64,000 nucleotides of DNA, from assembly GCF_000426605.1 (NCBI RefSeq), contig NZ_AUFR01000001.1, forward strand, positions 310,001 through 374,000, given 5' to 3'. Shown here one piece after another: positions 32,435 through 40,286 of this stretch (its first letter is position 1; each line of letters starts with the position of its first letter). The stretch comes from Propionibacterium acidifaciens DSM 21887. Its GTDB lineage: Bacteria > Actinomycetota > Actinomycetes > Propionibacteriales > Propionibacteriaceae. A program made the translations under genes and the position numbers. Below the pieces are notes generated by a model. It worked only from the letters and a program-made list of their open reading frames with translations, did not search any database and had not been told where the DNA came from.

Positions 32435-33247
32435 CTACTGGTCGGGAAGTTCGGCGACCGCCCGGGTCCACGACCCTCCTGCCTCGCGCAGCGCGACCGG
32501 GAAGGCAGAGAAAACGAACCCGGAGGAAGGCAGGGAACGAAGATTCGCGAGACACTCGATCGCGATGAACTCGCGTTGTCTGCCATGCATGTGCGTCGGC
32601 CAAAGACAACTGCCGTCACCGGTCTTGAAGTATCGCTCGAGCATGTCTCTGGCAGGCGCATCCAGGCTCCATGAATCTGTTCCAACGACTTTCGCTCCCC
32701 TATCGAGGAGTTCATCTATCGCCGATGGCGCAAGAGCCACCGAATCCAGATGGTAAGAGGAGGTCCCGGCTACCAGATCAAGATCTGTTCGGAGCAGGGG
32801 TATGACTCCCTCAAGCGAATCGATGCGCAACTCATCGAGGCGTTTTCTGACGTATCCACGCGTAACGATCCTTCCGGCCCGGGTCCCGTCGATGATGACC
32901 CCCGGGGCATGAAGCAGTTCAAGCGGCACTTCGAGAACTTTCTTCGCCTTCGTGCCTTCACTCATCGGACCATAATGGAACGGGGCGTCGATGTGCGTCC
33001 CAGTGTGCACAGACAACGAGAAGAACTCATTCGACAGAAAACAACGGTCCGGAAGATCCTCCGGCCTGACGACCCGCATCCCGCCCAACCACAGGACATA
33101 GTTGCGAAGAATTTTGAAAAAACCATCGCCCGGGAGTCTCCTAGCACGGCGTGAAATAATCCTGTGTCCACGTTCATGCGTCCATCGACGGTATGACACC
33201 CCAGCAGTGCCAGGCCCAACGGGGAGACTCAAATCAACCAACATCAC
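32435..33247 (-). CDS. PF04199-type cyclase (kynurenine formamidase fold), polyketide cyclase
   Basis: A 270-residue protein with the metal-binding signature HTGTHIDAPFHY (HxGTHxDxPxH). This fold includes kynurenine formamidase and the later-ring cyclases of aromatic polyketide clusters such as DpsY/SnoaM. Its place as the last gene of the type II PKS operon supports a cyclase acting on the polyketide. The start is a GTG at 33245-33247, followed by ATG, and it overlaps by four bases (GTGA) the stop of a small upstream frame. The gene contains more A/T-ending codons than the core genes. A role in tryptophan degradation is less likely because no other such genes are nearby. Confidence 0.8.
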   Translation of the reverse strand: MMLVDLSLPVGPGTAGVSYRRWTHERGHRIISRRARRLPGDGFFKILRNYVLWLGGMRVVRPEDLPDRCFLSNEFFSLSVHTGTHIDAPFHYGPMSEGTKAKKVLEVPLELLHAPGVIIDGTRAGRIVTRGYVRKRLDELRIDSLEGVIPLLRTDLDLVAGTSSYHLDSVALAPSAIDELLDRGAKVVGTDSWSLDAPARDMLERYFKTGDGSCLWPTHMHGRQREFIAIECLANLRSLPSSGFVFSAFPVALREAGGSWTRAVAELPDQ

Positions 33248-33447
33248 TCAATCCCATCGCTATCATCCACCCTCTTTCGCAGCATCCTCCTCAGCTTCCT
33301 GCGAACATGACGGACAACCCTCCCGGGCAGGCCCACCGTGAACATGTGCGCCGCAAAGTCCTCCACGAGCCGGGTCCGGACCGAGTCGCTGTCATCACAA
33401 CGAGGAAACGAAACCATACATCGGGGCTTATTCACAGAAGTCGTCAA
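33244..33447 (-). CDS. Small basic ORF coupled to the cyclase gene
   Basis: A frame of 57 codons from ATG 33417, or 67 from TTG 33447. Its stop overlaps the cyclase start as GTGA, the same coupling used elsewhere in the window. The C-terminal half is strongly basic (GRVVRHVRRKLRRMLRKRV). I do not recognise it. It may be a true small gene, a leader frame that couples translation, or the end of a decayed gene between the aromatase and the cyclase. Confidence 0.4.
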   Translation of the reverse strand: MTTSVNKPRCMVSFPRCDDSDSVRTRLVEDFAAHMFTVGLPGRVVRHVRRKLRRMLRKRVDDSDGIE

Positions 33448-33498
33448 CAGGAACGTTTCCCCTTGTCGGATCTTCTTTCTGCCGAGCCGTGAATAAGC
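33426..33498. repeat. 10-base inverted repeat between aromatase and cyclase genes
   Basis: GCTTATTCAC (33426-33435) and GTGAATAAGC (33489-33498) are perfect inverted copies with a 53-base spacer that contains further partly complementary runs (AGAAG / CTTCTT). It lies just beyond the aromatase stop and could fold in the operon transcript, or be the ends of a small inserted element. Confidence 0.5.
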
Positions 33499-33503
33499 TT
33501 CAT

Positions 33504-33947
33504 CTAACCGGGAAGCTGCTCGATGAATTTTTTGATATTAATCTGGTTCCGTCGAGTATGGTTCTGCATGTTCTCCAACACCTTCTCCAGAGGCATGCCG
33601 AAGGCCTTGTCAAGCTCAAAATCCTGAATCCAGGTCATCCGCGTCCCACCGGCCTCCTCGACGTAGTTCCAGCGCAGGTGCATGAAGACAAAGGGGAACA
33701 AAGGGTCTAGACGTTCTGCAATGACGACATGGGAGCTGTTGTTCAGCAGCCTCCACGACCGCCACGTAGTCACGCCATTGTTGAGTTCGAAAACCAATTC
33801 AGTGAATGACCCCGAGCAGGTGATCCTGAGTACAGTTGCGTGCTTGTACTCATCAAAGTATGTCGGCCAGCGCGATATGTCGTTCGTGATGCTGAAGACC
33901 CTGCCCACCGGTGCATCAACGAAGACAGAGTTCTCAAGACGTGGCAT
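33504..33947 (-). CDS. Single-domain aromatase/cyclase (SRPBCC, TcmN N-domain type)
   Basis: A 147-residue START/SRPBCC-fold protein beginning MPRLENSVFVDAPVGRVFSI, then NDISRWPTYFDEYKHATVL and a LRWNYVEEAGGTRMTWIQDF block, which matches the polyketide aromatase/cyclases that close the first ring (TcmN N-terminal domain, WhiE-ORFVI). A single domain, rather than a di-domain, is normally found in pathways whose polyketide is not ketoreduced, which agrees with the absence of a ketoreductase here. The ATG at 33947 overlaps the ACP stop by 14 bases. Confidence 0.87.
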   Translation of the reverse strand: MPRLENSVFVDAPVGRVFSITNDISRWPTYFDEYKHATVLRITCSGSFTELVFELNNGVTTWRSWRLLNNSSHVVIAERLDPLFPFVFMHLRWNYVEEAGGTRMTWIQDFELDKAFGMPLEKVLENMQNHTRRNQINIKKFIEQLPG

Positions 33948-34197
33948 TGACCCGCCCTTCCCCCGCATCCCTTGACTGAAGAGCAGTAAGATAGGTGCAC
34001 AACTCACCAAACGTCTTGATCCCTTCGGCCTCCGGGCCTAACTTGAGTCCAAACTCCTTCTCCAATCCGACGATGAGTTCGACACGCTCTGCCGAGTCGA
34101 TACCGAGATCATCGTGCAACAGGGTCGCACCACTCAGTCCCGCAGTCGGGATGCTCATGGTGGACAACACCTTACTGACACGGCTCTCTTCTCTCAC
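33934..34197 (-). CDS. Acyl carrier protein of type II PKS
   Basis: An 87-residue ACP. The phosphopantetheine serine is Ser35 in DDLGIDSAERVELI. I chose the GTG at 34195-34197 (VREESRVSKVL) because GAGAGGA sits six bases before it and the length then matches the family; the upstream ATG at 34257 would run into the chain-length factor gene. It carries the growing polyketide between KS-alpha/CLF and the cyclases and must be activated by a phosphopantetheinyl transferase encoded elsewhere. Confidence 0.93.
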   Translation of the reverse strand: MREESRVSKVLSTMSIPTAGLSGATLLHDDLGIDSAERVELIVGLEKEFGLKLGPEAEGIKTFGELCTYLTALQSRDAGEGRVNATS

Positions 34198-34231
34198 AAT
34201 TATCCTCTCAATCGGCCGTAACGACCTGTTC

Positions 34232-35485
34232 TCAGACACTGATGACGACAGCTGCATTGGTTCCCCCGGTACCGCGCGCGGTGACCAGAGCGGCTGTGCA
34301 GCCAGCTCTCATGGATGATCCCAGACGAGCCAGGCTCACACTTGGAGGAAGGCCGGGCGCTGGTTGCTCGAAGTGCGCCACGGGGGGAACGAAACGTGTT
34401 CTGAGGCTCTGAAGGGCAAGAATGACATCCAAGACGAAGGCGGCACCCAGAAGATGACCGAAGAGTGGCTTTGGCACCGTGATGGGAACCTGCTCTGCAC
34501 CATTCCCCAAGGCGATGCTCAGTGCCCTCAACTCAGTGACGTCCTCAATGGGGAGACCGGAACCATGGGAATACACAACACCGAGGCTATCTATCCCGGC
34601 ACCAGCACGGTGTAGAGCGTCGGCGATGGCTCTTGCGTATATCTCTCCTGAGGGTTCAACGGTGTAGTAGGGCATGTAGCCATCGGTGGAGCGCCCCCAA
34701 CCGGAGAGCCAGCCGAGTATGACCGCCCCACGCGAATGAGCAAACTCGCCCCGCTCGAGAACGAGGAACCCGGCGCCTTCTCCGAAGACCGACCCGCTGT
34801 GTCGATGATCATAGGGATGGTACGCGACGGAGTCATCCGAATCAGTCGGGCGACGTGCAACGAGCCCACTGGTCTGCAGGCAGAGCCACCCATAGGGGGA
34901 GATCGGCGCCTCTGTGCCCCCCGCAAGCACCGCATCAGCATGTCCGTGCCTAAGCAGTCGGATCGCATCAATCAGGGCGTACGCACTGCTCGCGCGGTCG
35001 AGGGTGAAGGTCCTCGACGGCCCTCTGATTGCATTCTGAATGGTCACGTTTCCCTGGGCCGCCGTCGGGAACCAAGCCGTTGCCTGGTAGGGACTAACTT
35101 CCCGTGGCCCCTGAGTCCACAGTGCACGGAGCTCCCGTTCGGCGAACTCCCAACCACCGAGAGCATTTCCAATGGACAGGCCGACACGATCCCCATCCAC
35201 ATTAGTGTCGACTTCTAATCCAGCGTCCACCAACGCGTCATGAGCAGCAAGCAGCGCGAGATGAGTGAACCGGTCAGTGCGCTTCCGAAGCCGGGGAGTC
35301 AGGAACTCCTCCACGAGGCCTCCAGGGACCTCACCGGCCGCATTGGAGAGATAGGGCGTCGCATCGAAACGGGAGATGGGTCCGATCACATCGCGTCCTG
35401 TTGCCACCCCCTCACAAAAAAGTTGATATCCGCGTCCATAGGGGGTCACGCACCCGATCCCCGTGATCGCCACATCATCAGCCAT
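34232..35485 (-). CDS. Chain-length factor (KS-beta) of type II PKS
   Basis: A 417-residue ketosynthase homologue that starts MADDVAITGIGCVTPYGRG. The segment aligned with the KS nucleophile reads DRASSAYALIDA and has no cysteine, which marks it as the KS-beta partner rather than an active condensing enzyme. The usual Gln of chain-length factors is not present at that place either. The later His segment (VVYSHGSGLP) and K-x-x-x-GH segment (KPLFGHLLGAA) remain. It forms a heterodimer with KS-alpha and sets the number of malonyl units. GGAGAT precedes the ATG; the gap to KS-alpha is 16 bases. Confidence 0.93.
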   Translation of the reverse strand: MADDVAITGIGCVTPYGRGYQLFCEGVATGRDVIGPISRFDATPYLSNAAGEVPGGLVEEFLTPRLRKRTDRFTHLALLAAHDALVDAGLEVDTNVDGDRVGLSIGNALGGWEFAERELRALWTQGPREVSPYQATAWFPTAAQGNVTIQNAIRGPSRTFTLDRASSAYALIDAIRLLRHGHADAVLAGGTEAPISPYGWLCLQTSGLVARRPTDSDDSVAYHPYDHRHSGSVFGEGAGFLVLERGEFAHSRGAVILGWLSGWGRSTDGYMPYYTVEPSGEIYARAIADALHRAGAGIDSLGVVYSHGSGLPIEDVTELRALSIALGNGAEQVPITVPKPLFGHLLGAAFVLDVILALQSLRTRFVPPVAHFEQPAPGLPPSVSLARLGSSMRAGCTAALVTARGTGGTNAAVVISV

Positions 35486-35501
35486 GTAGAATCATCTCCG
35501 A

Positions 35502-36773
35502 TCAGCCAATTGCATGAAGGGTCATGGCAGCATGCAGCCCACCGAACCCGCTGGCCTGCTTGAGAACACTTCTTCCGAGCCACTCGACTCCTGAGCCCGG
35601 GACATAATTTAAGTCGCATTCGGGATCGAAGGCCTCATAATTCGCGGTTGGCGATAAGAAGTCTTCTTGGAAAGATTTCGCGCAGACGACCAGCTCGATC
35701 GTCGATGCCGCTGAGAGCGGGTGGCCGATCATCGACTTGACAGAGGTGACAGGCACCTCATAGGCATGGTCACCCAAGGTCTTCTTTATGGCAGTCGTCT
35801 CGCACCTGTCGTTCTGAATGGTCGAGCTCCCATGGGCACTCACGTGTTCGATGTCGCGTGGGTCTACACCGGAACGGTCCACGGCGAATCCCATCGCCCT
35901 GGCCAAGTCTCTGCCGCCTGCTTCCAGAGCAGTCATATGTCTCGCATTGGAGGCAAGCGCAAACCCACCGATTCTCATGTACGGTCTTGCGCCGCGCGCC
36001 CGTGCATGGTCAGCACTCTCGAGAACCAAGAATCCAGAGCCCTCGGCCAGAACAAAACCGTCCCGTTCTGCGTCAAATGGTCGCGATGCAGTACTGGGAG
36101 GACCCTGTGTCCTCCTGGAGAGACAGTTGATGATTTCGAAAGAGGCAATCGTGATCGGAGTGATCGGGGCCTCCGAGGCACCTGCGATCATCACGTCCGC
36201 CTCCCCGTCCTCGATGGCCGCGCAAGCAGCTCCAACAGCGTCGATCCCACCGACGCAGCCGGTAGACAAGGCGAGTACTGGCCCCTGGGTACCGAGCATC
36301 GCAGAGAGAACGATCGCCGGGGTGTTGGACATCGCCGCCAAGTACAAGTCATGAGAAACTGCGTTCGGATCCACCGGGTTCATGCCTGAGCCCGTAACCC
36401 GAACGAACTCACGTTCCAAGGTTGTAGTTCCACAGATCGCGGTTGCGAAGGCAATGCCAGCCCTCGCATCAGAGAGCATCTTGTTTTCCAAGCCAGAATC
36501 CTGCACTGCCTCCGAGGCGGCCAGTACAGCGAGCTGGACGAATCGATCGAGTCTCCTCACCTCCCGCGGCAGGGAGTCGAGGTGCTTCTCGAGATCCGGC
36601 ACCTCGCCAATGGCGACTGAACCGAACTCGAACCCACCAAGTACGGCCTCGTTAGCCGAATCCATCATCCCTTTCAGCAGTGAGCGTCCACTGGAAACCG
36701 CTTTCCACAGCGGAATTATTCCGACGCCGGCTGGACTCACAGCACCTATACCCGTGACAACGACCCCAGTCAT
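35502..36773 (-). CDS. Ketosynthase alpha subunit of type II PKS
   Basis: A 423-residue beta-ketoacyl synthase. The nucleophile Cys, about residue 173, is in STGCVGGIDAVGAA; the two catalytic histidines are in SAHGSSTIQND and KSMIGHPLSAAS; the end motif GFGGLHAAMTLH is typical. It condenses malonyl-ACP units with the chain-length factor. It is more similar in outline to aromatic PKS KS-alpha than to FabF, because a dedicated CLF, ACP and aromatase follow. It is separated by only two bases from the upstream methyltransferase-like gene. Base composition is lower in GC than the flanking core genes, consistent with transfer. Confidence 0.95.
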   Translation of the reverse strand: MTGVVVTGIGAVSPAGVGIIPLWKAVSSGRSLLKGMMDSANEAVLGGFEFGSVAIGEVPDLEKHLDSLPREVRRLDRFVQLAVLAASEAVQDSGLENKMLSDARAGIAFATAICGTTTLEREFVRVTGSGMNPVDPNAVSHDLYLAAMSNTPAIVLSAMLGTQGPVLALSTGCVGGIDAVGAACAAIEDGEADVMIAGASEAPITPITIASFEIINCLSRRTQGPPSTASRPFDAERDGFVLAEGSGFLVLESADHARARGARPYMRIGGFALASNARHMTALEAGGRDLARAMGFAVDRSGVDPRDIEHVSAHGSSTIQNDRCETTAIKKTLGDHAYEVPVTSVKSMIGHPLSAASTIELVVCAKSFQEDFLSPTANYEAFDPECDLNYVPGSGVEWLGRSVLKQASGFGGLHAAMTLHAIG

Positions 36774-36775
36774 AA

Positions 36776-37780
36776 TTACCTCCCGCGTCTGGCCCTTAGC
36801 ACCGTCAACAACCCGATCCCCTCCACTTTCGTCACCTCTACCCCCATGCTCTCAAGCATTTTTCCGTAGAATCCAGAACTTCTTATGGCACCACCGGACG
36901 TGTTGACCAGAAGACTCAGATCGAAGACAGAGATCAACGACTGCTCCTTGGTCTGCAGATCAGCCATGATGTCGACCAGCAGGAGTTCGCCGTCCCCGGC
37001 AAGGCTCGCAATCGCACCTGACAGCATCTGTCGGACGATCTCGATGCTGAAGAAACGAGTGACCGGCGGTACGAGGACCAACTGGGCACCGATATCGCAG
37101 GACTGCACCCCGTCGCCGCACGGTACGAATCTGAGATGATTGAGGGCCGGCAGCGCACCGACACGAAGGACAACTCGATCGATGAATTCAGGTGTATCCA
37201 AGGCGTAGACCGTTCTTCCCGAACCACTCTCGGCCTGCGCCAGTGCCCACTCACCGCCACCTGAATACAGTACGACAACGGTCTCCGCACACACATCAGA
37301 GGACAGCGCTGCCACCTTGCGAGCATCCTCGAGCACCCCGAACCCACCGCGGACGAAAAAATCCACGTTCGATGGACGGTCCCCTACGTCATTGATCCGA
37401 CTCCTCCGATTTCCAGTGCACACGGTCTCAACCAAGTGGTCTCCCCAGCGGGGACGGGCAGCGTAAACTGCTCGAAGATGAGCGGCGATAGATTCCCGGG
37501 AACCAGCGCTGAGCAACTCAGCGACGGGGTGGGGCACGCAATACTCACACTCCGTCACCTTGAGCAGCAAACCCATGTACGTCAAGACGTCCAACAACCG
37601 TCGGACAGCGTCTCGGGACCATCCAGACGCACCCGCAACACGATCAACCGTGCCGGGAAGGTCTCCGAACTGATCAAAGATCCGCAGTTCGAGTGCAGCA
37701 TCGAGTACTGCTGAGAATGTGTAACCATAATTGAGTGAAAGCAGTTTATACTCAGTTTCGATGGAATGACTCTTATTCAC
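36776..37780 (-). CDS. O-methyltransferase-like protein with altered SAM motif
   Basis: A 334-residue protein with the two-domain plan of small-molecule O-methyltransferases: an N-terminal winged-helix dimerisation domain (LDAALELRIFDQFGD, GWSRDAVRRLLDVLTYMGLL) and a C-terminal Rossmann-like domain. At the place of SAM motif I (normally D-x-G-G-G-x-G) it reads VVVLYSGGGEWALA: the leading acidic residue is Tyr and the last Gly is Trp. The acidic residue at the end of strand 2 (VYALDTPEF) is kept. It may bind SAM weakly or have a different role, as seen in some methyltransferase-fold enzymes of anthracycline pathways. The GTG at 37780 with upstream GGAAGG is preferred; an in-frame ATG lies at 37876. 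Confidence 0.8.
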   Translation of the reverse strand: MNKSHSIETEYKLLSLNYGYTFSAVLDAALELRIFDQFGDLPGTVDRVAGASGWSRDAVRRLLDVLTYMGLLLKVTECEYCVPHPVAELLSAGSRESIAAHLRAVYAARPRWGDHLVETVCTGNRRSRINDVGDRPSNVDFFVRGGFGVLEDARKVAALSSDVCAETVVVLYSGGGEWALAQAESGSGRTVYALDTPEFIDRVVLRVGALPALNHLRFVPCGDGVQSCDIGAQLVLVPPVTRFFSIEIVRQMLSGAIASLAGDGELLLVDIMADLQTKEQSLISVFDLSLLVNTSGGAIRSSGFYGKMLESMGVEVTKVEGIGLLTVLRARRGR

Positions 37781-37847
37781 TCCACTCAACCTTCCAGCCA
37801 ACCTCGTAACCCCGAACGGACACCATTGTCGATCATCGAGCTCCGCC

Positions 37848-38897
37848 TCAAAAGGAGAGGTCGCTCTGCCCCTCAAGGGAGGGTCGCACTGCTGAAACCA
37901 GTCCCGACAGAAAGGAGACCCGCTGAGTCCTCAAATCTGAGAACCCAGCACCTCGAATTATTTCCATCAGGTCCACGGCCTCATAGACCTCACCTTCTTC
38001 TGTGTTGATCAGAAGGATCACACCGAAAAGATTCGGGAACAGCCCCTTCGACACGTCGGGCATGTGGGAATGGACGAAAAGCCGACCATTGCCTCGCAGC
38101 TCATCGAAAATCTTGGACACGAGATGCCGGACTCGATCCCTGCCATACCCGTCAAGAACATGGGAGAGGAGCACAGCGTCGCATTCGGGCAAGAGATCCT
38201 TCATAATGTCACCGGGCTGAAACTCGATACGGTCCTCGAGACCTGCCACAGCAACATTCCTCGAAGCAATTTCACTGATCGAGGGATAATCGACGGCGAT
38301 GACCCTGACCTCGGGATGGCGGCGCGCGATGGCGATCGAGTAGTCGCCCGAACCACACCCGAGATCGACCAAGGTGCTTCCACTCAGTAGATCAAGTCGC
38401 TTCGCCAGCGGATCAGCCTGAAGACGCGCGCTGACCCGCATCGCACCGATCAGCCGTTCTCGACCGGCGGCCCCTTCTCCGGCACCCGATCCCTGGTCGC
38501 TGTAACCCTCCTTGAGGACCCTCTTCGTAATGGAGCTGTTCGATCGGATCACAGCAGGGAGCTCAATGGAGTTCGCGAAATGAACGCTTTGATGCTCGGC
38601 AAAATCTCCCATGAACTCCGGGTTCCGCCGGACAAGATACCGTGACGCTTCGGGCGTGTTCCGGTATCCCAGCCCATCTTCACTCAACAGCCCGAGCCCG
38701 CTCAGCGCGATGAGCAGTGCACGCGTGGGTCGTTCTGGGACGCCTATCCGGCTTGACAGGTCATGGACGTCGAGGCTTCGCCCCTCCAGCTGTTCAAAGA
38801 TACCGAACTGAAGCGCACTGATAAGCACCTGTGTCTGGAGATATGCTGTCAGCATCCCATGGACACGGACTGCACTGCTATCCTCATCCCTCGTCAT
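37848..38897 (-). CDS. SAM-dependent O-methyltransferase
   Basis: A 349-residue methyltransferase with a winged-helix dimerisation domain (SALQFGIFEQLEG, RIGVPERPTRALLIALSGLGLL) and an intact SAM motif I, VDLGCGSGDYSIAIA, followed by VIAVDYPSI at strand 2 and GDIMKD / DAVLLSHVLDGY further on. Family members methylate hydroxyls of aromatic polyketides. It is the second gene of the operon; its ATG overlaps the cupin stop by 14 bases. A paralogue with a damaged motif lies directly downstream. Confidence 0.9.
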   Translation of the reverse strand: MTRDEDSSAVRVHGMLTAYLQTQVLISALQFGIFEQLEGRSLDVHDLSSRIGVPERPTRALLIALSGLGLLSEDGLGYRNTPEASRYLVRRNPEFMGDFAEHQSVHFANSIELPAVIRSNSSITKRVLKEGYSDQGSGAGEGAAGRERLIGAMRVSARLQADPLAKRLDLLSGSTLVDLGCGSGDYSIAIARRHPEVRVIAVDYPSISEIASRNVAVAGLEDRIEFQPGDIMKDLLPECDAVLLSHVLDGYGRDRVRHLVSKIFDELRGNGRLFVHSHMPDVSKGLFPNLFGVILLINTEEGEVYEAVDLMEIIRGAGFSDLRTQRVSFLSGLVSAVRPSLEGQSDLSF

Positions 38898-39327
38898 GAT
38901 CAGAGTTCAGCGCCTCTCTGTATTGACTGGACTGGATATATTCGTATGGATCTGAGGAGAGGAAGACACTCCGCACCGGTGGACGTTCCGCAGGCGCCAC
39001 CACGATGAACCGGCACGACTCATCAGGAGCCGTAACGAAGCCGTGGGACTCATTTCTTGGAATGAACACCACGTCCCCTTCGGAGACGTGGAGCGGCGTT
39101 TCATCGTTCGACGCCACCAGCGTCATCGAACCCTCCAAGACATATATTTCATGCTCCCAGTCATGGTAGTGAGGAGGCGTCGATCCGCTAGGCTCGATCT
39201 CGAATTCGGTCAGGACAAAACGATCCGCCCCGTTCTTGGTGTCAATCAGCTTTCGATGAGTGGTTTGCTTCGCACCCGGCTCCCTGACGATCTCAGGGGT
39301 CACAGCCTTTCTATTCGTATGATACAT
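38884..39327 (-). CDS. Cupin polyketide cyclase (TcmJ-like)
   Basis: A 147-residue single-cupin protein. The metal ligands are in PPHYHDWEHEIYVLEG (H-x-H and Glu) and the second motif ends in FIPRNESHGFV (His). Cupins of this size (TcmJ, RemF type) help close later rings in type II PKS pathways. It is the first gene of the operon, with GAGGAC before its ATG, and lies 40 bases downstream of a near-consensus promoter. Other cupins have the same fold, so the cyclase role rests on context. Confidence 0.82.
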   Translation of the reverse strand: MYHTNRKAVTPEIVREPGAKQTTHRKLIDTKNGADRFVLTEFEIEPSGSTPPHYHDWEHEIYVLEGSMTLVASNDETPLHVSEGDVVFIPRNESHGFVTAPDESCRFIVVAPAERPPVRSVFLSSDPYEYIQSSQYREALNSDHDEG

Positions 39328-39349
39328 TTACTGTCCTCACTAGTTAGAA

Positions 39350-39395
39350 TGAACGTTCTTTTTATTAATATAACAGCCAGCAGCTTCCATGTCAA
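39350..39395 (-). promoter_or_regulatory. Promoter and operator of the polyketide operon
   Basis: On the minus strand TTGACA (39390-39395) and TATATT (39367-39372) are separated by exactly 17 bases, an almost perfect sigma-70-type promoter. An 8-base palindrome GAACGTTC (39351-39358, within AATGAACGTTCTTT) covers the expected start of transcription, a position suited to repression. The sequence is AT-rich, in contrast with the host's promoters seen elsewhere in the window. Confidence 0.8.
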
Positions 39396-39560
39396 CAGTT
39401 GTCGACTGACCTCTTAACCCCCTCATAGTCTTTGGGCCTCGGTGACAGCTAACATCAAGTTTGCTGACACGGCCTTGACGGGATTCACTCGTGTCATGAA
39501 GTCTGCGGACAGCATGCCCACCACGAGCAGTGAGCACTGCGCCCCAGAGGACATCGGGTC

Positions 39561-39607
39561 TTCGACTGTCGTTGACAGTCGAACGGGGTCGAGGTCGCAT
39601 GACCTCG
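39561..39607. terminator. Two tandem hairpins upstream of the polyketide promoter
   Basis: TTCGACTGTC/GACAGTCGAA (39561-39583) has a perfect 10-base stem and a 3-base loop. Seven bases later CGAGGTC/GACCTCG (39590-39607) forms a second hairpin with a 4-base loop. They may stop incoming transcription before the operon promoter; a recombination site is an alternative. Confidence 0.45.
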
Positions 39608-39997
39608 GACGGACACTCGGGCTCAGACCATCAGTGGTTCGCTGGGGACTCGCTCGCCATCGCTGTGTTCCTGCTGCCCCTTCTTAGACCCCGGCGCGTC
39701 CGGAAGCAGGCGGGGATCACCCACAGGGCCCCGAGCCGCCCCTGTCGGCAGGCTCCTGCGGCTCGTTTAGCGCATTGGCAAGGGGATTCCGTAAAGGAGC
39801 AGCGCCTCTGGTCGGGTCCCATGAGCAGGCCACGGCTGCGCCTCTCCGCGCGTCCGTCGTTGTCCAGTCCTCCAAGACGACATCGATCATCATCGGGCGG
39901 ACCGCTTCTCGTCTTCCCGGCATGCCATCCGGGATCTTCCACGAACCAGTCGAACTGCCCCTGGACGAACCGCGTCCCGTTTCCTTCCCGCGACACC

Positions 39998-40031
39998 GGA
40001 TGCGGTGCCCGTGGAGACGGGCACCGCATCC
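39998..40031. terminator. Perfect 15-base hairpin after the small membrane gene
   Basis: GGATGCGGTGCCCGT (39998-40012) and its exact inverted copy (40017-40031) enclose the loop GGAG. It lies about 255 bases beyond the stop of the small membrane gene on the minus strand and probably terminates that transcript. Confidence 0.6.
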
Positions 40032-40286
40032 TCCCATCAGAGGGACATGTTCACAGGCGACTCGGCAGGAGGCACAGCTCCATGTCATGGCTCGGTCCAT
40101 CGATGCTGTGCGGCTTGTTCATGGGGATCGGATCACGATCATCGCCCCCATCCATGTCACGACGCCATCCACGGACGCTGTGAACAAGCCTCTGCGAACA
40201 GCCTCGGAGCTCATCGGCAGAGGTTCGGCAAGGACATGCCGGTCCGGGGACCGCGCCCCTGCGACGGTCCTCAACCTGGTCGTTGC

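Larger units (their letters stand above)
39396..40286. other. Gene-free stretch upstream of the polyketide operon
   Basis: About 890 bases without a supported gene. Frames of up to 217 codons occur but change strand and frame with no family pattern. The stretch holds three hairpins, listed separately. Confidence 0.5.

Noticed and set aside
39530-40183. Frames of up to 217 codons upstream of the polyketide operon
   Set aside because: No family pattern, ribosome-binding site or stable frame; the region holds hairpins instead.
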